The notes under the pieces: model-generated
Database searches by the model: none
What the model was told of the DNA's origin: nothing
The model's input: only the letters and a program-made list of their open reading frames with translations
Source of the DNA: an uncultured Eubacteriales bacterium
GTDB taxonomy: Bacteria > Bacillota > Clostridia > Oscillospirales > Acutalibacteraceae
Assembly (NCBI GenBank): GCA_934456435.1
Contig: CAKSHH010000003.1
Coordinates: 1-64,000 of the forward strand
Length of the DNA stretch: 64,000 nt
Direction: 5' to 3'
Translations under genes and position numbers: made by a program
Part shown: positions 8,498 to 16,464 of the stretch, one piece after another
Layout: the number at the start of each line of letters is the position of its first letter
Position numbering within the stretch: the first letter of the stretch is position 1

Positions 8498-8806
8498 GTG
8501 GGAACGGTTTGCGATGAATTTTTGATATATGAAATTCTGTCCGTTGTGGGGGAAATACCGAGCGGCAAGGTTGCCAGCTACGGTCAGATCGCGCGGCTAA
8601 CCGGTCACGACAAAAACGCGCGGCTCGTCGGAAGAATACTGAGTCGAGCCGAGTTTTACGGCAAATATCCGTGTCACCGTGTTGTTAATCACGCAGGACG
8701 CACGGCGCCCGGCTGGATCGAACAGCGTGTATTGCTCGAAAACGAGGGTGTCACATTCAAGCCGAACGGCTGTGTTGATATGAAAAAGCACCAATGGAAT
8801 TGTTAA
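8498..8806 (+). CDS. MGMT-family / alkyltransferase-like protein
   Basis: A 102-aa single-domain member of the O6-methylguanine-DNA methyltransferase family, the DNA-binding half only. It contains the helix-turn-helix region GEIPSGKVASYGQIARLTG and the active-site signature YPCHRVVNHAG, so the acceptor Cys is present; this separates it from ATL proteins, which have Trp there. Likely in alkylation damage repair or signalling. The start chosen is GTG 8498, 8 nt after GGGGG; upstream GTGs at 8474 and 8492 are possible. It is followed by a strong terminator. Confidence 0.8.
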   Translation: MGTVCDEFLIYEILSVVGEIPSGKVASYGQIARLTGHDKNARLVGRILSRAEFYGKYPCHRVVNHAGRTAPGWIEQRVLLENEGVTFKPNGCVDMKKHQWNC

Positions 8807-8841
8807 GCACCCCAAATGTACGGTATTACCTATAAAAACAG

Positions 8842-8879
8842 GATGGTCTGCGCCGACGTGGCAACAGACCATCTTTTTT
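8842..8879. terminator. Bidirectional terminator between MGMT-like gene and pyk
   Basis: Perfect 9-bp stem GATGGTCTG / CAGACCATC (8842-8850, 8865-8873) followed by six Ts on the plus strand. On the minus strand it is followed by CTGTTTTTA, so it can also end the pyruvate kinase transcript, whose stop overlaps the T tract. Confidence 0.85.
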
Positions 8880-10290
8880 ATGCTACTGTTTCAACCTTGA
8901 TAAGGTTTGTATTTCCCGATATACCGTTTGTGATTCCGCCCGTGACGATAATTCGGTCGCCCGATTTCAGCCCGAAAGTCGATATCGCCCTGTTCTTTGC
9001 GGCGTAGAAAAGAACGTCCGTGGAATCAAAAGTTTCACAGAGAACGGGAGTTACTCCCCACGACATCGACAGCTTGCGCCACGTCTTTTTGTCAACGGTC
9101 ATTCCCATTATGTCCACAGGCGAGCGGAAACGGGACACCATACGGGCTGTCATTCCCGAAAGGGTGCAGACTGCAATCGCCTTTGCGTCAAGGTCTATCG
9201 CCATTCCGCAGGTTGCATGGGATATCGCATCAACCGGGTTCTTGATTCTGAATTCGGTGTTGCCGAAGCGCTTTGTATAGTTTATATTCTTTTCCGTTTG
9301 AAGAGCGATTCGTGCCATCGTGTCAACCGCTTCAACAGGATATTTACCGGCGGCGGTTTCGCCCGAAAGCATGACAGCACTTGTTCCGTCATACACGGCG
9401 TTGGCAACATCGGAGGTCTCGGCGCGGGTCGGACGCGGATTGTGAATCATTGACTCCAGCATTTCCGTGGCGGTGATAACTCTTTTGCCGAGAAGGCGGC
9501 ACTTTGTGATAAGAGCCTTTTGAATAATCGGAAGCTCAACGAACGGAATCTCAACGCCCATATCGCCGCGCGCAATCATAATTCCGTCGCACTCGGTGCA
9601 GATATCGTCAATGTTGTCAATTCCCGTGCGGTTTTCAATCTTGGCTATAAGGTCGATTTTGTCAACATTGTCGCCCAGAAGCTTTTTTATATCGAGAAGA
9701 TCCTGCTTGCACGAAACAAAGGAGCACGCAATAAAATCAACGTCGTTTTCGATGCCGAACTCAATGTCGGAACGATCCTGTTCGCTGATATAATCCTGCT
9801 TGAGAGTCTTTCCGGGGAAGCTCATGCTCTTGTTGTTGGAAAGCTCGCCTCCCGTGACGACCTTACAATGAATATCATGACCGTCAATAGCGGTTACTTT
9901 GAAATTGAGCAAAGCGTTGTTCAAAAGAATCGTATCGCCGACGGCAAGCTCGTCCGCAAGACCTGCATAGCTGACGGACACACGCTTTTCATCGCCGATT
10001 ATCTGATCGGTCGTAAACGTAAATTCGTCGCCGTCCTTGAGGAACACCGAACCGTCGCGGAAGCTCTTGATACGGTACTCAGGACCCTTTGTGTCAAGCA
10101 TTATTGCAAGCGGAACATTCAGCTCCTCACGAACCTTTTTAAGCGTTTTTATTGTTTCGAGGTGCTCGGCATGGCTTCCGTGCGAGAAGTTCAGACGCGC
10201 GACATTCATTCCCGCCTTAACCATTGCAATCAACGTTTCTTCGTTCCTGCACGCAGGTCCGATTGTACAAATAATTTTGGTTTTCCTCAT
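8878..10290 (-). CDS. pyk: Pyruvate kinase
   Basis: Catalyses phosphoenolpyruvate + ADP to pyruvate + ATP, the last step of glycolysis. The 470-aa protein opens with MRKTKIICTIGPACRNEETL and NVARLNFSHG, has the beta-barrel B domain (about 70-170), the active-site segments KIENRTGIDNIDDI and IMIARGDMGVEIP, and NPRPTRAETSDVANAVYDG. It ends after the regulatory C domain and lacks the extra PEP-utiliser domain that Bacillus-type enzymes carry. Monocistronic, with a consensus promoter and its own terminator. Confidence 0.97.
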   Translation of the reverse strand: MRKTKIICTIGPACRNEETLIAMVKAGMNVARLNFSHGSHAEHLETIKTLKKVREELNVPLAIMLDTKGPEYRIKSFRDGSVFLKDGDEFTFTTDQIIGDEKRVSVSYAGLADELAVGDTILLNNALLNFKVTAIDGHDIHCKVVTGGELSNNKSMSFPGKTLKQDYISEQDRSDIEFGIENDVDFIACSFVSCKQDLLDIKKLLGDNVDKIDLIAKIENRTGIDNIDDICTECDGIMIARGDMGVEIPFVELPIIQKALITKCRLLGKRVITATEMLESMIHNPRPTRAETSDVANAVYDGTSAVMLSGETAAGKYPVEAVDTMARIALQTEKNINYTKRFGNTEFRIKNPVDAISHATCGMAIDLDAKAIAVCTLSGMTARMVSRFRSPVDIMGMTVDKKTWRKLSMSWGVTPVLCETFDSTDVLFYAAKNRAISTFGLKSGDRIIVTGGITNGISGNTNLIKVETVA

Positions 10291-10346
10291 ATATTCATCA
10301 TTTCCTTATATAAAATTCAAATCTTACCCATTATAGCATTTGTGAT

Positions 10347-10375
10347 ATTATATCAATATATATTTCCCGTGTCAA
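10347..10375 (-). promoter_or_regulatory. Sigma-A promoter of pyk
   Basis: On the minus strand TTGACA (10375-10370), a 17-bp spacer and TATAAT (10352-10347): a perfect consensus, as expected for a strongly expressed glycolytic gene. The leader is about 50 nt. Confidence 0.85.
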
Positions 10376-10401
10376 CAAGATAATTTTACAATCTGCGGAA
10401 A

Positions 10402-11574
10402 TTATTTTTCGCTTTCCTCCTCGGTCAGTTCCGTTTCAAAGCCGACTTTCTGACAAATGTTTTCAAAACAATTATATTCGCCCTTTACGGTGCCGTCTTT
10501 CAGCTCCGTTTTTTGCGATATAATCTGTGAATGTAGGGTTTCGTTATAGCTTTTGAGCGCGTACTCGTTCATTGCCGAAAGCTCCGAAAAGAGCTTATCG
10601 GGTTCTTCGTTCTGCTGCTCAAAATCCGTGTACTGAGTGTAAAAAACTCCGAACGGCATCTTTACCCCGTGGATATAGAGCCATGCCCTGTGACGGTAGA
10701 CGATATCGGCTTCCTTGCGCCGTGAAAGCGACAGCTCCCTGCCGAGAAAATACAGCGAAAAAATTTTCTTTGTCTTCGGGGTAAGCGCGGTGATTTTCTC
10801 TTTCAGCGGCACGGCTACTCTGATCACTGTGCGTGCAACCACATATCCGTCGGCATCGGTAAAAACCGACATTCCGTTTTTCACCTGGCTGACTCCGCTG
10901 ACAAGAAGTCCGCCCTGCATAACCGTCTGTCCCGCCTTTGTCGCCGCCGAGCCCTTGTACGGTTCGATTATCTCCACCTGACCGTCCTTGCGCGCAACTA
11001 TGTTTGAGGTGCCGAAGCTCTGCTCAACTTCGGGACGTTTGAGAGCCTCTCTGACCTCAATCTCCGCAACCGAACCGTCAATGTTGATTGACGCCCATGA
11101 AAGCTCGCCTATGCTCAGAACCGCGTCGGAATTGATGTCGCTCGCGTCAAACCTGTTCTTCCGCACGCCTATGTGCAGTCCCGCGTCGGAAAAAATCTGC
11201 TCGATTTTCTCGTCGCTGACAGTCATGTTTCCGTGCACATTCACGACCCATATTCGGTTGGACATCAACGTTAGAATCAGCACCACGGCGACCAGTCCGA
11301 CAAAAAGTCCGCTGTGGCTTTCATACCTGTGCAGCACAAACGGCAAGCCGACTTTCTTTTTGATTCTGACGGTCATTCCGCTTGCTTTTGCCGACGCCTT
11401 AATTTTTTTGTAGCCCGAAACTGTTGTGCACGCGGTCAGTCCGCTCGGTCTTTTTTTGATACTCCACAAGGGTATTCCGTTTGCGGTGCACAGGTTTATG
11501 AAGCGTTCGGCAAAGCCTCCGCACGCCGTAAAATAAACACAGCCGAAAATCAGCCTGAAAAAGTTAAAAAGCAT
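10402..11574 (-). CDS. yqfD: Sporulation protein YqfD
   Basis: A 390-aa membrane protein of the YqfD (SpoIV-type) family, conserved in spore formers and made in the mother cell. The N-terminal soluble part (about 1-85) is followed by a transmembrane helix (LFVGLVAVVLILTLMSNRIWVVNVHG). A long extracytoplasmic domain follows, including NMTVSDEKIEQIFSDAGL, a POTRA-like region. It starts 6 bp after yqfC and shares its transcript. In B. subtilis the yqfCD pair is under sigma-E. Confidence 0.9.
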   Translation of the reverse strand: MLFNFFRLIFGCVYFTACGGFAERFINLCTANGIPLWSIKKRPSGLTACTTVSGYKKIKASAKASGMTVRIKKKVGLPFVLHRYESHSGLFVGLVAVVLILTLMSNRIWVVNVHGNMTVSDEKIEQIFSDAGLHIGVRKNRFDASDINSDAVLSIGELSWASINIDGSVAEIEVREALKRPEVEQSFGTSNIVARKDGQVEIIEPYKGSAATKAGQTVMQGGLLVSGVSQVKNGMSVFTDADGYVVARTVIRVAVPLKEKITALTPKTKKIFSLYFLGRELSLSRRKEADIVYRHRAWLYIHGVKMPFGVFYTQYTDFEQQNEEPDKLFSELSAMNEYALKSYNETLHSQIISQKTELKDGTVKGEYNCFENICQKVGFETELTEEESEK

Positions 11575-11580
11575 AGCCCC

Positions 11581-11874
11581 TCACCCGCAAAACTCCATTG
11601 AAATAATGTTTCCCTCAATAACTGCCTGCTCCAGGGAAAGCGATTTAATCGTCAGTCCGATTCCCGTGAACTTGACGCTGTTTTTACCGAGGTTCAGCTT
11701 GATTACCGTGTCGTCATACTCCATAACGCTCTTGCAGCCGTCAACCATCGCGCAGCAGTTTGAGACCAGCTCAATATGGCTGCAATTTCTGACAACATCT
11801 TCCGGCAGCTCAAGCTTTTCACATATTCTGTGCGCCAGCGGCGTACTGCATCGGCTGTAATCCTTGCGACCCAT
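11581..11874 (-). CDS. yqfC: Sporulation protein YqfC (YabP family)
   Basis: A 97-aa YabP/YqfC family protein. The N-terminal KLELPEDVVRNCSHIELVSN and the KSVMEYDDTVIKLNLG segment followed by VKFTGIGLTIKSL are typical. Together with YqfD it acts in mother-cell-directed spore maturation. ATG 11874 lies just after GAGGAAATG-like sequence (site GTGAGG). It is divergent from ylbJ, with only about 50 bp between the starts, so the two sporulation units probably share regulation. Confidence 0.88.
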   Translation of the reverse strand: MGRKDYSRCSTPLAHRICEKLELPEDVVRNCSHIELVSNCCAMVDGCKSVMEYDDTVIKLNLGKNSVKFTGIGLTIKSLSLEQAVIEGNIISMEFCG

Positions 11875-11886
11875 TTCCTCACCCTA

Positions 11887-11916
11887 TCATAAACAAAAGT
11901 TTTTCTCTCATATATA
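11887..11916 (+). promoter_or_regulatory. Candidate sigma-E-type promoter for ylbJ
   Basis: TCATAAAC (11887-11894) and CATATATA (11909-11916) are separated by 14 bp, similar in sequence and spacing to the mother-cell sigma-E consensus (KMATATT, N13-15, CATACANT). No good sigma-A promoter is visible here. The match is partial. Confidence 0.35.
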
Positions 11917-11926
11917 TTTACGGGTG

Positions 11927-12982
11927 ATGAGCTTGAATAATTACAAAAAACTGATTTTTCCTACTCTTATCGCGGTTGTGTGCGTCGCTTTGTTCTTTTC
12001 AAATCCGTCTGATGCCGTTGCCGGGGTGAGAGACGGACTTTTCCTCTGCGGCAACACGGTGATTCCGTCACTTTTTCCGTTTATGATTCTTTCGGATTAC
12101 CTTGTACGTTCGGGAGTGAGCTCCGGCTTGGGAGATAAGCTTTCGCCTGCAACACAGAAAATATTTCGTCTGCCCGGCTGTTCGGCATGTGTTATCCTGA
12201 TGAGCCTGATCGGCGGATTCCCCGTCGGAGCAAAAATGATATCTCAGCTTTACCACAGCGGCGAACTGACAGAAAAGCAGGCGCAAAGAATGCTGTGGTT
12301 TTGCGTCAATTCGGGACCTGCATTTATAATCGGTGCGGTCGGTGCAACGATGCTGTCCAGTAAAAAATGCGGTATTCTTCTTTTTCTGTCTCAGGTTGTC
12401 GCTTCTCTGCTGATCGGATTTTTTTCGCGGTTTGCCGCTCCGAAAACCGTGCTGTCCGACAAAAGAATTAAATCAAAAATCAATCCCTCCGTCCTCACGG
12501 AGTCGGTCGCCTGCGCCACGGACTCAATGTTGAATGTCTGCGCTTGGATACTTCTTTTTTCGGGCTTCAGCCGTTTTCTGCTAAAGCTTACAAAAATCAG
12601 TCCGCTGTTCAACGTGCTTATTCTTCTTTCCGAGGTGACAAGCGGCTGTTCCTTTGCCGCTGTGAATCTCCCCGTATTCTTTATCGCTCCGGTTCTGTGC
12701 TGGTCTGGCTTCGCCGTGCATCTTCAGCTTCTTCCGTACATAAAGAGTATCGGTATGCCGATGAAAAGCTTTTGGCTTTCGCGAGTGCTCAACTGCCTTG
12801 TTGCTCTGCTGATTGCATGGATTCTTTTCAGGCTCTTCCCCTGCGAGGTGCAGGTTTTCGCCTCCGTGTCCAACATAACGGTGAAACCGTATTCCGTTTC
12901 CGTACCCGCGTCGGTCGCAATGCTCGTGCTCGGCAGTTTCACCATTATCGACATAAATCTTGCAACCGACAAAAAAATATGA
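11927..12982 (+). CDS. ylbJ: Sporulation integral membrane protein YlbJ
   Basis: A polytopic membrane protein (351 aa from ATG 11927) of the nucleoside-recognition/YlbJ family, needed in B. subtilis for spore cortex formation. It has about eight to ten hydrophobic helices. The conserved parts include GLFLCGNTVIPSLFPFMILSD, IGGFPVGAKMISQLY and CVNSGPAFIIGAVGATML. A TTG at 11933 is an alternative start; the longer frame to 11864 would overlap yqfC's coding start and is unlikely. In a region with yqfCD and a SpoIIQ-like gene, it forms a loose sporulation cluster. Confidence 0.88.
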   Translation: MSLNNYKKLIFPTLIAVVCVALFFSNPSDAVAGVRDGLFLCGNTVIPSLFPFMILSDYLVRSGVSSGLGDKLSPATQKIFRLPGCSACVILMSLIGGFPVGAKMISQLYHSGELTEKQAQRMLWFCVNSGPAFIIGAVGATMLSSKKCGILLFLSQVVASLLIGFFSRFAAPKTVLSDKRIKSKINPSVLTESVACATDSMLNVCAWILLFSGFSRFLLKLTKISPLFNVLILLSEVTSGCSFAAVNLPVFFIAPVLCWSGFAVHLQLLPYIKSIGMPMKSFWLSRVLNCLVALLIAWILFRLFPCEVQVFASVSNITVKPYSVSVPASVAMLVLGSFTIIDINLATDKKI

Positions 12983-13069
12983 TATTATGTTTATATGAAC
13001 GCTGATTTAATCAAAGTGTAATCATCAGCGATTACTTACGGACAAATTCATTTGAAAGGACGGATAGAA

Positions 13070-13288
13070 ATGAGAAAAAGCCTTTTGAACAGTAAAGATA
13101 TTTCTCCTGCGTGCAAGCTCTGCTCACACGGTATGATTTCCGCCGACGGCGAGTGTGTTCTCTGTGTCAAGACGGGCATCAGACAGCTTGACTCCTCGTG
13201 CCACAGTTTTAAATATGACCCGCTGAAAAGAGTTCCGCGCAAACCGGTCGGAATCGGCAGCTTTACTGAGGAGGATTTCAAGCTTTAA
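13070..13288 (+). CDS. Small CxxC/CxxC protein, unknown function
   Basis: A 72-aa protein from ATG 13070, 9 nt after GAAAGGA. It has two Cys pairs (CKLCSHG and CVLCVKTG) about 15 residues apart, as in a small zinc ribbon, then the basic KYDPLKRVPRKPVGIGSFTEEDF. This looks like a conserved Clostridia hypothetical protein. It lies 87 bp after ylbJ and may be read through from it. Confidence 0.75.
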   Translation: MRKSLLNSKDISPACKLCSHGMISADGECVLCVKTGIRQLDSSCHSFKYDPLKRVPRKPVGIGSFTEEDFKL

Positions 13289-13640
13289 GCATATTATGCA
13301 GATATTTTCCTGCTTGGCTTTCATAGTGAAAATTCGGAGTTTTCAACATTTTCAACAGAATTTTCCACACTTTTTGTCTAAAATCCCGTTTTTTAATTGT
13401 ATTTGAGAAATTTGCGGACTAAACAACAAGTTTTCAACACCCTTTGACTGTAAAAACGTCTTTCACAAGCGGCAAACAAAATAACAATAAAAGCTATAAT
13501 TCACAATCATTTTGAAATTATCTGAAATGTGAATTATAGCTTTTACTTTATTTATTTGCCGATTTCGCGGCACAACGCGACTGCATTAAATCACCGTACA
13601 GCGTTATACCGCACCGATAAAAATTAAAATGCTGCTGTTA
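13289..13640. other. Intergenic region with DnaA-like boxes and a long palindrome
   Basis: This 350-bp non-coding stretch lies between the convergent CxxC protein and SpoIIQ-like genes. Its left part has four same-orientation 9-mers resembling DnaA boxes: TTTTCAACA at 13340, 13349 and 13431, and TTTTCCACA at 13361. Its right part holds the first copy of the dispersed palindrome. Confidence 0.6.
13471..13560. repeat. Dispersed palindromic element, copy 1
   Basis: Perfect 17-bp arms AAAAGCTATAATTCACA (13489-13505) and its complement (13528-13544) enclose 22 nt. The homology of the two sides continues outward imperfectly to GGCAAA/TTTGCC (13471-13476, 13555-13560). It shares its core arm with copies near 41.3 and 58.8 kb and lies between convergent genes. 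It could also serve as a terminator for either side. Confidence 0.85.
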
Positions 13641-14369
13641 TCATTCCGCCGTTGCGCTTTCCGTCAACAAATTCAGCGCCTTTAACGGGTCAACATTCTT
13701 GTCCTCAACGACGGTTTCAAGATGAATATGAACTCCGTCCTTACTTTCGGTCGGAATCTCCACAACGGTTCCGATTATCTGACCCTGAAGCACCTTGGCA
13801 TCCTTTTTCAGCTCCGATTTGACGCCGCAGTATTTTACAGTCAGGCCGTTGCCGTGGCGAATTACAATTACATCGCCCCACATAGGGTCGTTGTGCACCT
13901 CGTCCACGTTTCCGTCCTGCACGGCAAGCGCGTTGTCGCCCACATTTCCCTTGATATCAATGCCGTCGTGAACACGCCAGTCGCCCATCGTCTTTGAAAA
14001 CACCATATTTCCGTCGCTGTAATTCTTCGTCACATTCGAGTTGAGCGGCAAAAGGAATTTGCCCGTATACGGACGGTTCAGGTCGTTTGCCGTTGACTTC
14101 TCGGCGGTCTTTGACGTTGTGCGGTCGCGGTCGTCGGGTATTCCGGTAGCCGTGACATTCGCCTTGTGCTCAGCCGTGCTTTTTGCCTCGTTCGGCGCCG
14201 TGTAATAGCCCGTCTTTTCGCCTGCGTCGGGCGTCACATTTCTTATCTTAGAAAGATTATATATAACGGACGCCACGCCGACAATGGCAATCACAAGCGA
14301 CATTGCAACAGCGTAGAACACCTTGGTGTTTAACCAGCTTTTCTTCCCGTTTTCAGATTTATTGCTCAT
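13641..14369 (-). CDS. SpoIIQ-like M23 metallopeptidase
   Basis: A 242-aa type II membrane protein: cytoplasmic Lys-rich N-terminus, one transmembrane helix (about 12-38), a Ser/Thr/Lys-rich linker, then a LytM/M23 domain (about 110-235). Zinc ligands look intact: HDGIDIKG gives HxxxD and GVHIHLE gives HxH. That is closer to clostridial SpoIIQ, which keeps the zinc site, than to the degenerate B. subtilis protein. In spore formers SpoIIQ sits in the forespore membrane and links to SpoIIIAH in the engulfing mother cell. The start at 14369 follows GGAGGAG; upstream in-frame codons are not needed. Confidence 0.82.
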   Translation of the reverse strand: MSNKSENGKKSWLNTKVFYAVAMSLVIAIVGVASVIYNLSKIRNVTPDAGEKTGYYTAPNEAKSTAEHKANVTATGIPDDRDRTTSKTAEKSTANDLNRPYTGKFLLPLNSNVTKNYSDGNMVFSKTMGDWRVHDGIDIKGNVGDNALAVQDGNVDEVHNDPMWGDVIVIRHGNGLTVKYCGVKSELKKDAKVLQGQIIGTVVEIPTESKDGVHIHLETVVEDKNVDPLKALNLLTESATAE

Positions 14370-14439
14370 TTGTTTCTCCTCCAAACTTTTTATCAAAAAT
14401 AGTTTTGTCAGCTCATTTAATTTTTATTCGGTGAAAGTA

Positions 14440-14468
14440 TTGACAAAAAAATATTGTGGTGGTATAAC
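14440..14468 (+). promoter_or_regulatory. Sigma-A promoter of the AbrB-ABC operon
   Basis: TTGACA at 14440-14445, 17-bp spacer, TATAAC at 14463-14468, about 40 bp before the AbrB-like start. Confidence 0.8.
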
Positions 14469-14490
14469 AAGTAAGAAAAGTAATACTTGT
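14467..14490. promoter_or_regulatory. Putative operator (ACAAGTA inverted repeat)
   Basis: ACAAGTA (14467-14473) and TACTTGT (14484-14490) form a 7-bp perfect inverted repeat with a 10-bp centre, starting inside the -10 box. The position fits autorepression by the AbrB-like product of the first gene. Confidence 0.55.
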
Positions 14491-14505
14491 ATATCGAGGT
14501 GCATT

Positions 14506-14733
14506 ATGGACAGAAGCAGAAACTTTATTGCAACGGTCAAAATCGGTCCTAAGGGACAGATCGTAATTCCAAAAGAAGTTAGAGATATGTTTTCCCTCTC
14601 GTCGGGCGACTCGCTTGTGCTTCTCGCCGACATAGACAGAGGCATTGCGCTCCAAAGAGCCGAATGTCTCAACGATATTGTCCATTCGATAGTTGAAGGG
14701 ATAGGTGAAAAAGATGGAACTGCTGAGGGTTGA
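14506..14733 (+). CDS. AbrB/SpoVT-family transcription regulator
   Basis: A 75-aa swapped-hairpin DNA-binding protein. The AbrB fold is given by FIATVKIGPKGQIVIPKEVRDMFSLSSGDSLVLLADIDRGIAL, followed by a short helical tail. It is the first gene of an operon with an ABC ATPase (20-bp overlap) and an ABC-2 permease, a common arrangement in which this small regulator represses the exporter. ATG 14506 follows a GAGGTG site. Confidence 0.88.
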   Translation: MDRSRNFIATVKIGPKGQIVIPKEVRDMFSLSSGDSLVLLADIDRGIALQRAECLNDIVHSIVEGIGEKDGTAEG

Positions 14734-15463
14734 CGGACTTTGCAAAAAATATCCCGAATTTGAGCTGAAAGATGTATCTTTCTGCCTTGAAAGCGGACAG
14801 ATAATGGGCTTCGTCGGCAAAAACGGAGCCGGAAAAAGCACGGCTATCAAAGCGATGCTCAACATGATTCACGCCGACAGCGGAACGGTTGAGATTCTCG
14901 GCAAAAACGTTTTTGAAAACGAGACCGAGTGCAAAACAAGCATCGGCGTGGTTCACGGCGGAATCGATTTCTATCCCAAGAAAAAGCTGTACATTATAAA
15001 AAATACGGTCAAGGATTTCTATTCAGCGAGCTGGGACGAAAGCAAGTATGCCAAGTATATAAATCTTTTTGCGATAGACGACCACAAGACCGCCGACGAG
15101 CTTTCAACGGGAATGAAGATTAAATTTATGATAGCTCTTGCGCTTTCCCACGGAGCCAGACTTCTCATTTTCGACGAGCCGACCAGCGGACTGGACCCCG
15201 TTTCGCGCGACGATATCTGCACTCTTTTCAAAAGCCTTGTGAAAAACGGCGAGCGCGCAATCTTTTTCTCGACTCACATAATTTCCGATTTGGAGAAGTG
15301 CGCCACGCATATAACGTATATCAGAAACGGCGAAGTTGCGGAATCTCTGCCCATTGAGGAAATGATAAGCAAATATTCCGATTCTCGGGAACAGCGCCGT
15401 TCGCTTGAGGATATAATTGTCAGCCTGGAAAGGACGGATTACGATGACAAAGTATTTGATTAA
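14714..15463 (+). CDS. ABC transporter ATP-binding protein (ABC-2 exporter)
   Basis: The 249-aa ATPase of a drug or peptide exporter. It has Walker A GKNGAGKST, a signature loop reduced to ELSTGMKIKFMIALALSHG, Walker B LLIFDEPTSGLDP, and the H-loop STH. Start is ATG 14714 with a GGTG site; GTG 14705 is an alternative. It overlaps the regulator upstream and the permease downstream (20 bp each), so the three are tightly coupled. Substrate unknown. Confidence 0.92.
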   Translation: MELLRVDGLCKKYPEFELKDVSFCLESGQIMGFVGKNGAGKSTAIKAMLNMIHADSGTVEILGKNVFENETECKTSIGVVHGGIDFYPKKKLYIIKNTVKDFYSASWDESKYAKYINLFAIDDHKTADELSTGMKIKFMIALALSHGARLLIFDEPTSGLDPVSRDDICTLFKSLVKNGERAIFFSTHIISDLEKCATHITYIRNGEVAESLPIEEMISKYSDSREQRRSLEDIIVSLERTDYDDKVFD

Positions 15464-16094
15464 AAAAGAATTTTTGCTTTCGGCACATCCGATGACATAT
15501 ATTTTCGCCTTTTTCGGAATAATGCTGCTCATACCGAGCTATCCTTATTATGTAGCGTTTTTCTACGTCACGCTCGGCATATTCTTCGCCTTTATGAACT
15601 CAAGAGAAAACAAAGATCTGTATTTCAATGCAATACTCCCCGTTTCAAAAAAAGATACCGTCCGTGCCAAGCTTATGTTTGTGTGGATAGTTGAGCTTTT
15701 CTCGATTATTTTTTCCGTTCCGTTCGCCGTTATCACGCAAAAAATCAATCCGAACGGTTCAAATCTTGCAGGAATAGAAGCAAATCCGGCGTTTTTCGGT
15801 CTTGTATTCATTATGTTCACGCTGTTCAACGCCGTATTTCTTATTAAATTTTTCAAAACAGCCTACAAAGCCGGAGTTTCATTCCTTGTCGCGTCTGCCG
15901 CCGTTGCCGCTTATGTCGTAATTGCCGAGGCGCTTGACCATTTTCCTGTCATCGGCGACTATCTGGAGGGCTTCGGAGCAAACGGGCATCTGAACCAACT
16001 GCCCGTTCTCATTGTCGGAATCGCTGTATTTTTGCTTTCTTTCATTCCGATAAACAAGCAATGTGCAAAAAATTTTGAAAAAGTCGATTTATAA
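15444..16094 (+). CDS. ABC-2 type permease
   Basis: A 216-aa membrane subunit with about six helices (for example MTYIFAFFGIMLLIPSYPYYVAFFYV and VLIVGIAVFLLSFIPI). The NAILPVSKKDTVRAKLMFVW segment is typical of the ABC2_membrane_5-like permeases that pair with GntR- or AbrB-controlled ATPases. Start ATG 15444 lies 8-9 nt after AAAGGA. Confidence 0.88.
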   Translation: MTKYLIKKEFLLSAHPMTYIFAFFGIMLLIPSYPYYVAFFYVTLGIFFAFMNSRENKDLYFNAILPVSKKDTVRAKLMFVWIVELFSIIFSVPFAVITQKINPNGSNLAGIEANPAFFGLVFIMFTLFNAVFLIKFFKTAYKAGVSFLVASAAVAAYVVIAEALDHFPVIGDYLEGFGANGHLNQLPVLIVGIAVFLLSFIPINKQCAKNFEKVDL

Positions 16095-16105
16095 TAAAAA
16101 AAGGC

Positions 16106-16134
16106 TTGATTTTTGCAATATTGTGTGTTATGAT
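16106..16134 (+). promoter_or_regulatory. Promoter of the lysine operon
   Basis: TTGATT at 16106-16111, a 17-bp spacer and TATGAT at 16129-16134, about 40 bp before the riboswitch aptamer. A small hairpin (GGGATTA/TAATCCC, 16151-16167) follows. Confidence 0.75.
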
Positions 16135-16171
16135 GTGGAAAATTAAATAAGGGATTAAACTAATCCCTATA

Positions 16172-16340
16172 TGGTAGAGGCGCATCGAGCTATCAGTACC
16201 AGGTACTATTCAAGGTCCCGCAGGACTTACGGTATCTGTGAAAGGAGCCGTTGCCGAAGGCAGCCGAGGCTGAAGGCTGTGCTGGTATGTCGGAATAATA
16301 TCCGCCGTACTGTCGCTTATTTTGCGGAGAGCTATCTGAA
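16172..16340 (+). promoter_or_regulatory. Lysine riboswitch (L box) aptamer
   Basis: The leader of dapA contains the hallmark 5' segment GGTAGAGGCGC, a GCCGAAGG-type internal segment, the TGTCGGAATAATATCC hairpin followed by ACTGTCGC, and the closing GGAGAGCTATCT. Order and spacing match the L-box class. It is upstream of four lysine-pathway genes, which is its standard location. Lysine binding should favour the terminator downstream. Confidence 0.92.
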
Positions 16341-16383
16341 ACAACTTTGACGTTCGGCGGAACGTCGGAGAAATTTGAAATTA

Positions 16384-16415
16384 AAGGTAGTCGATGCAAA
16401 TCGGCTACCCTTTTG
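16384..16415 (+). terminator. Riboswitch expression-platform terminator
   Basis: Hairpin GGTAG-TCGAT / ATCGG-CTACC (16386-16409) followed by CTTTTGTTTT. It lies between the aptamer and the dapA ribosome site, as expected for transcription attenuation by lysine. Confidence 0.85.
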
Positions 16416-16464
16416 TTTTATCGAAAAATATGCGATGCCAGAATCAGAAAAGGAGTTTTGAAAA

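Noticed and set aside
13340..13439. Replication origin
   Set aside because: DnaA-like boxes are present but no dnaA, dnaN, AT-rich unwinding element of the usual kind or typical origin gene order is seen.
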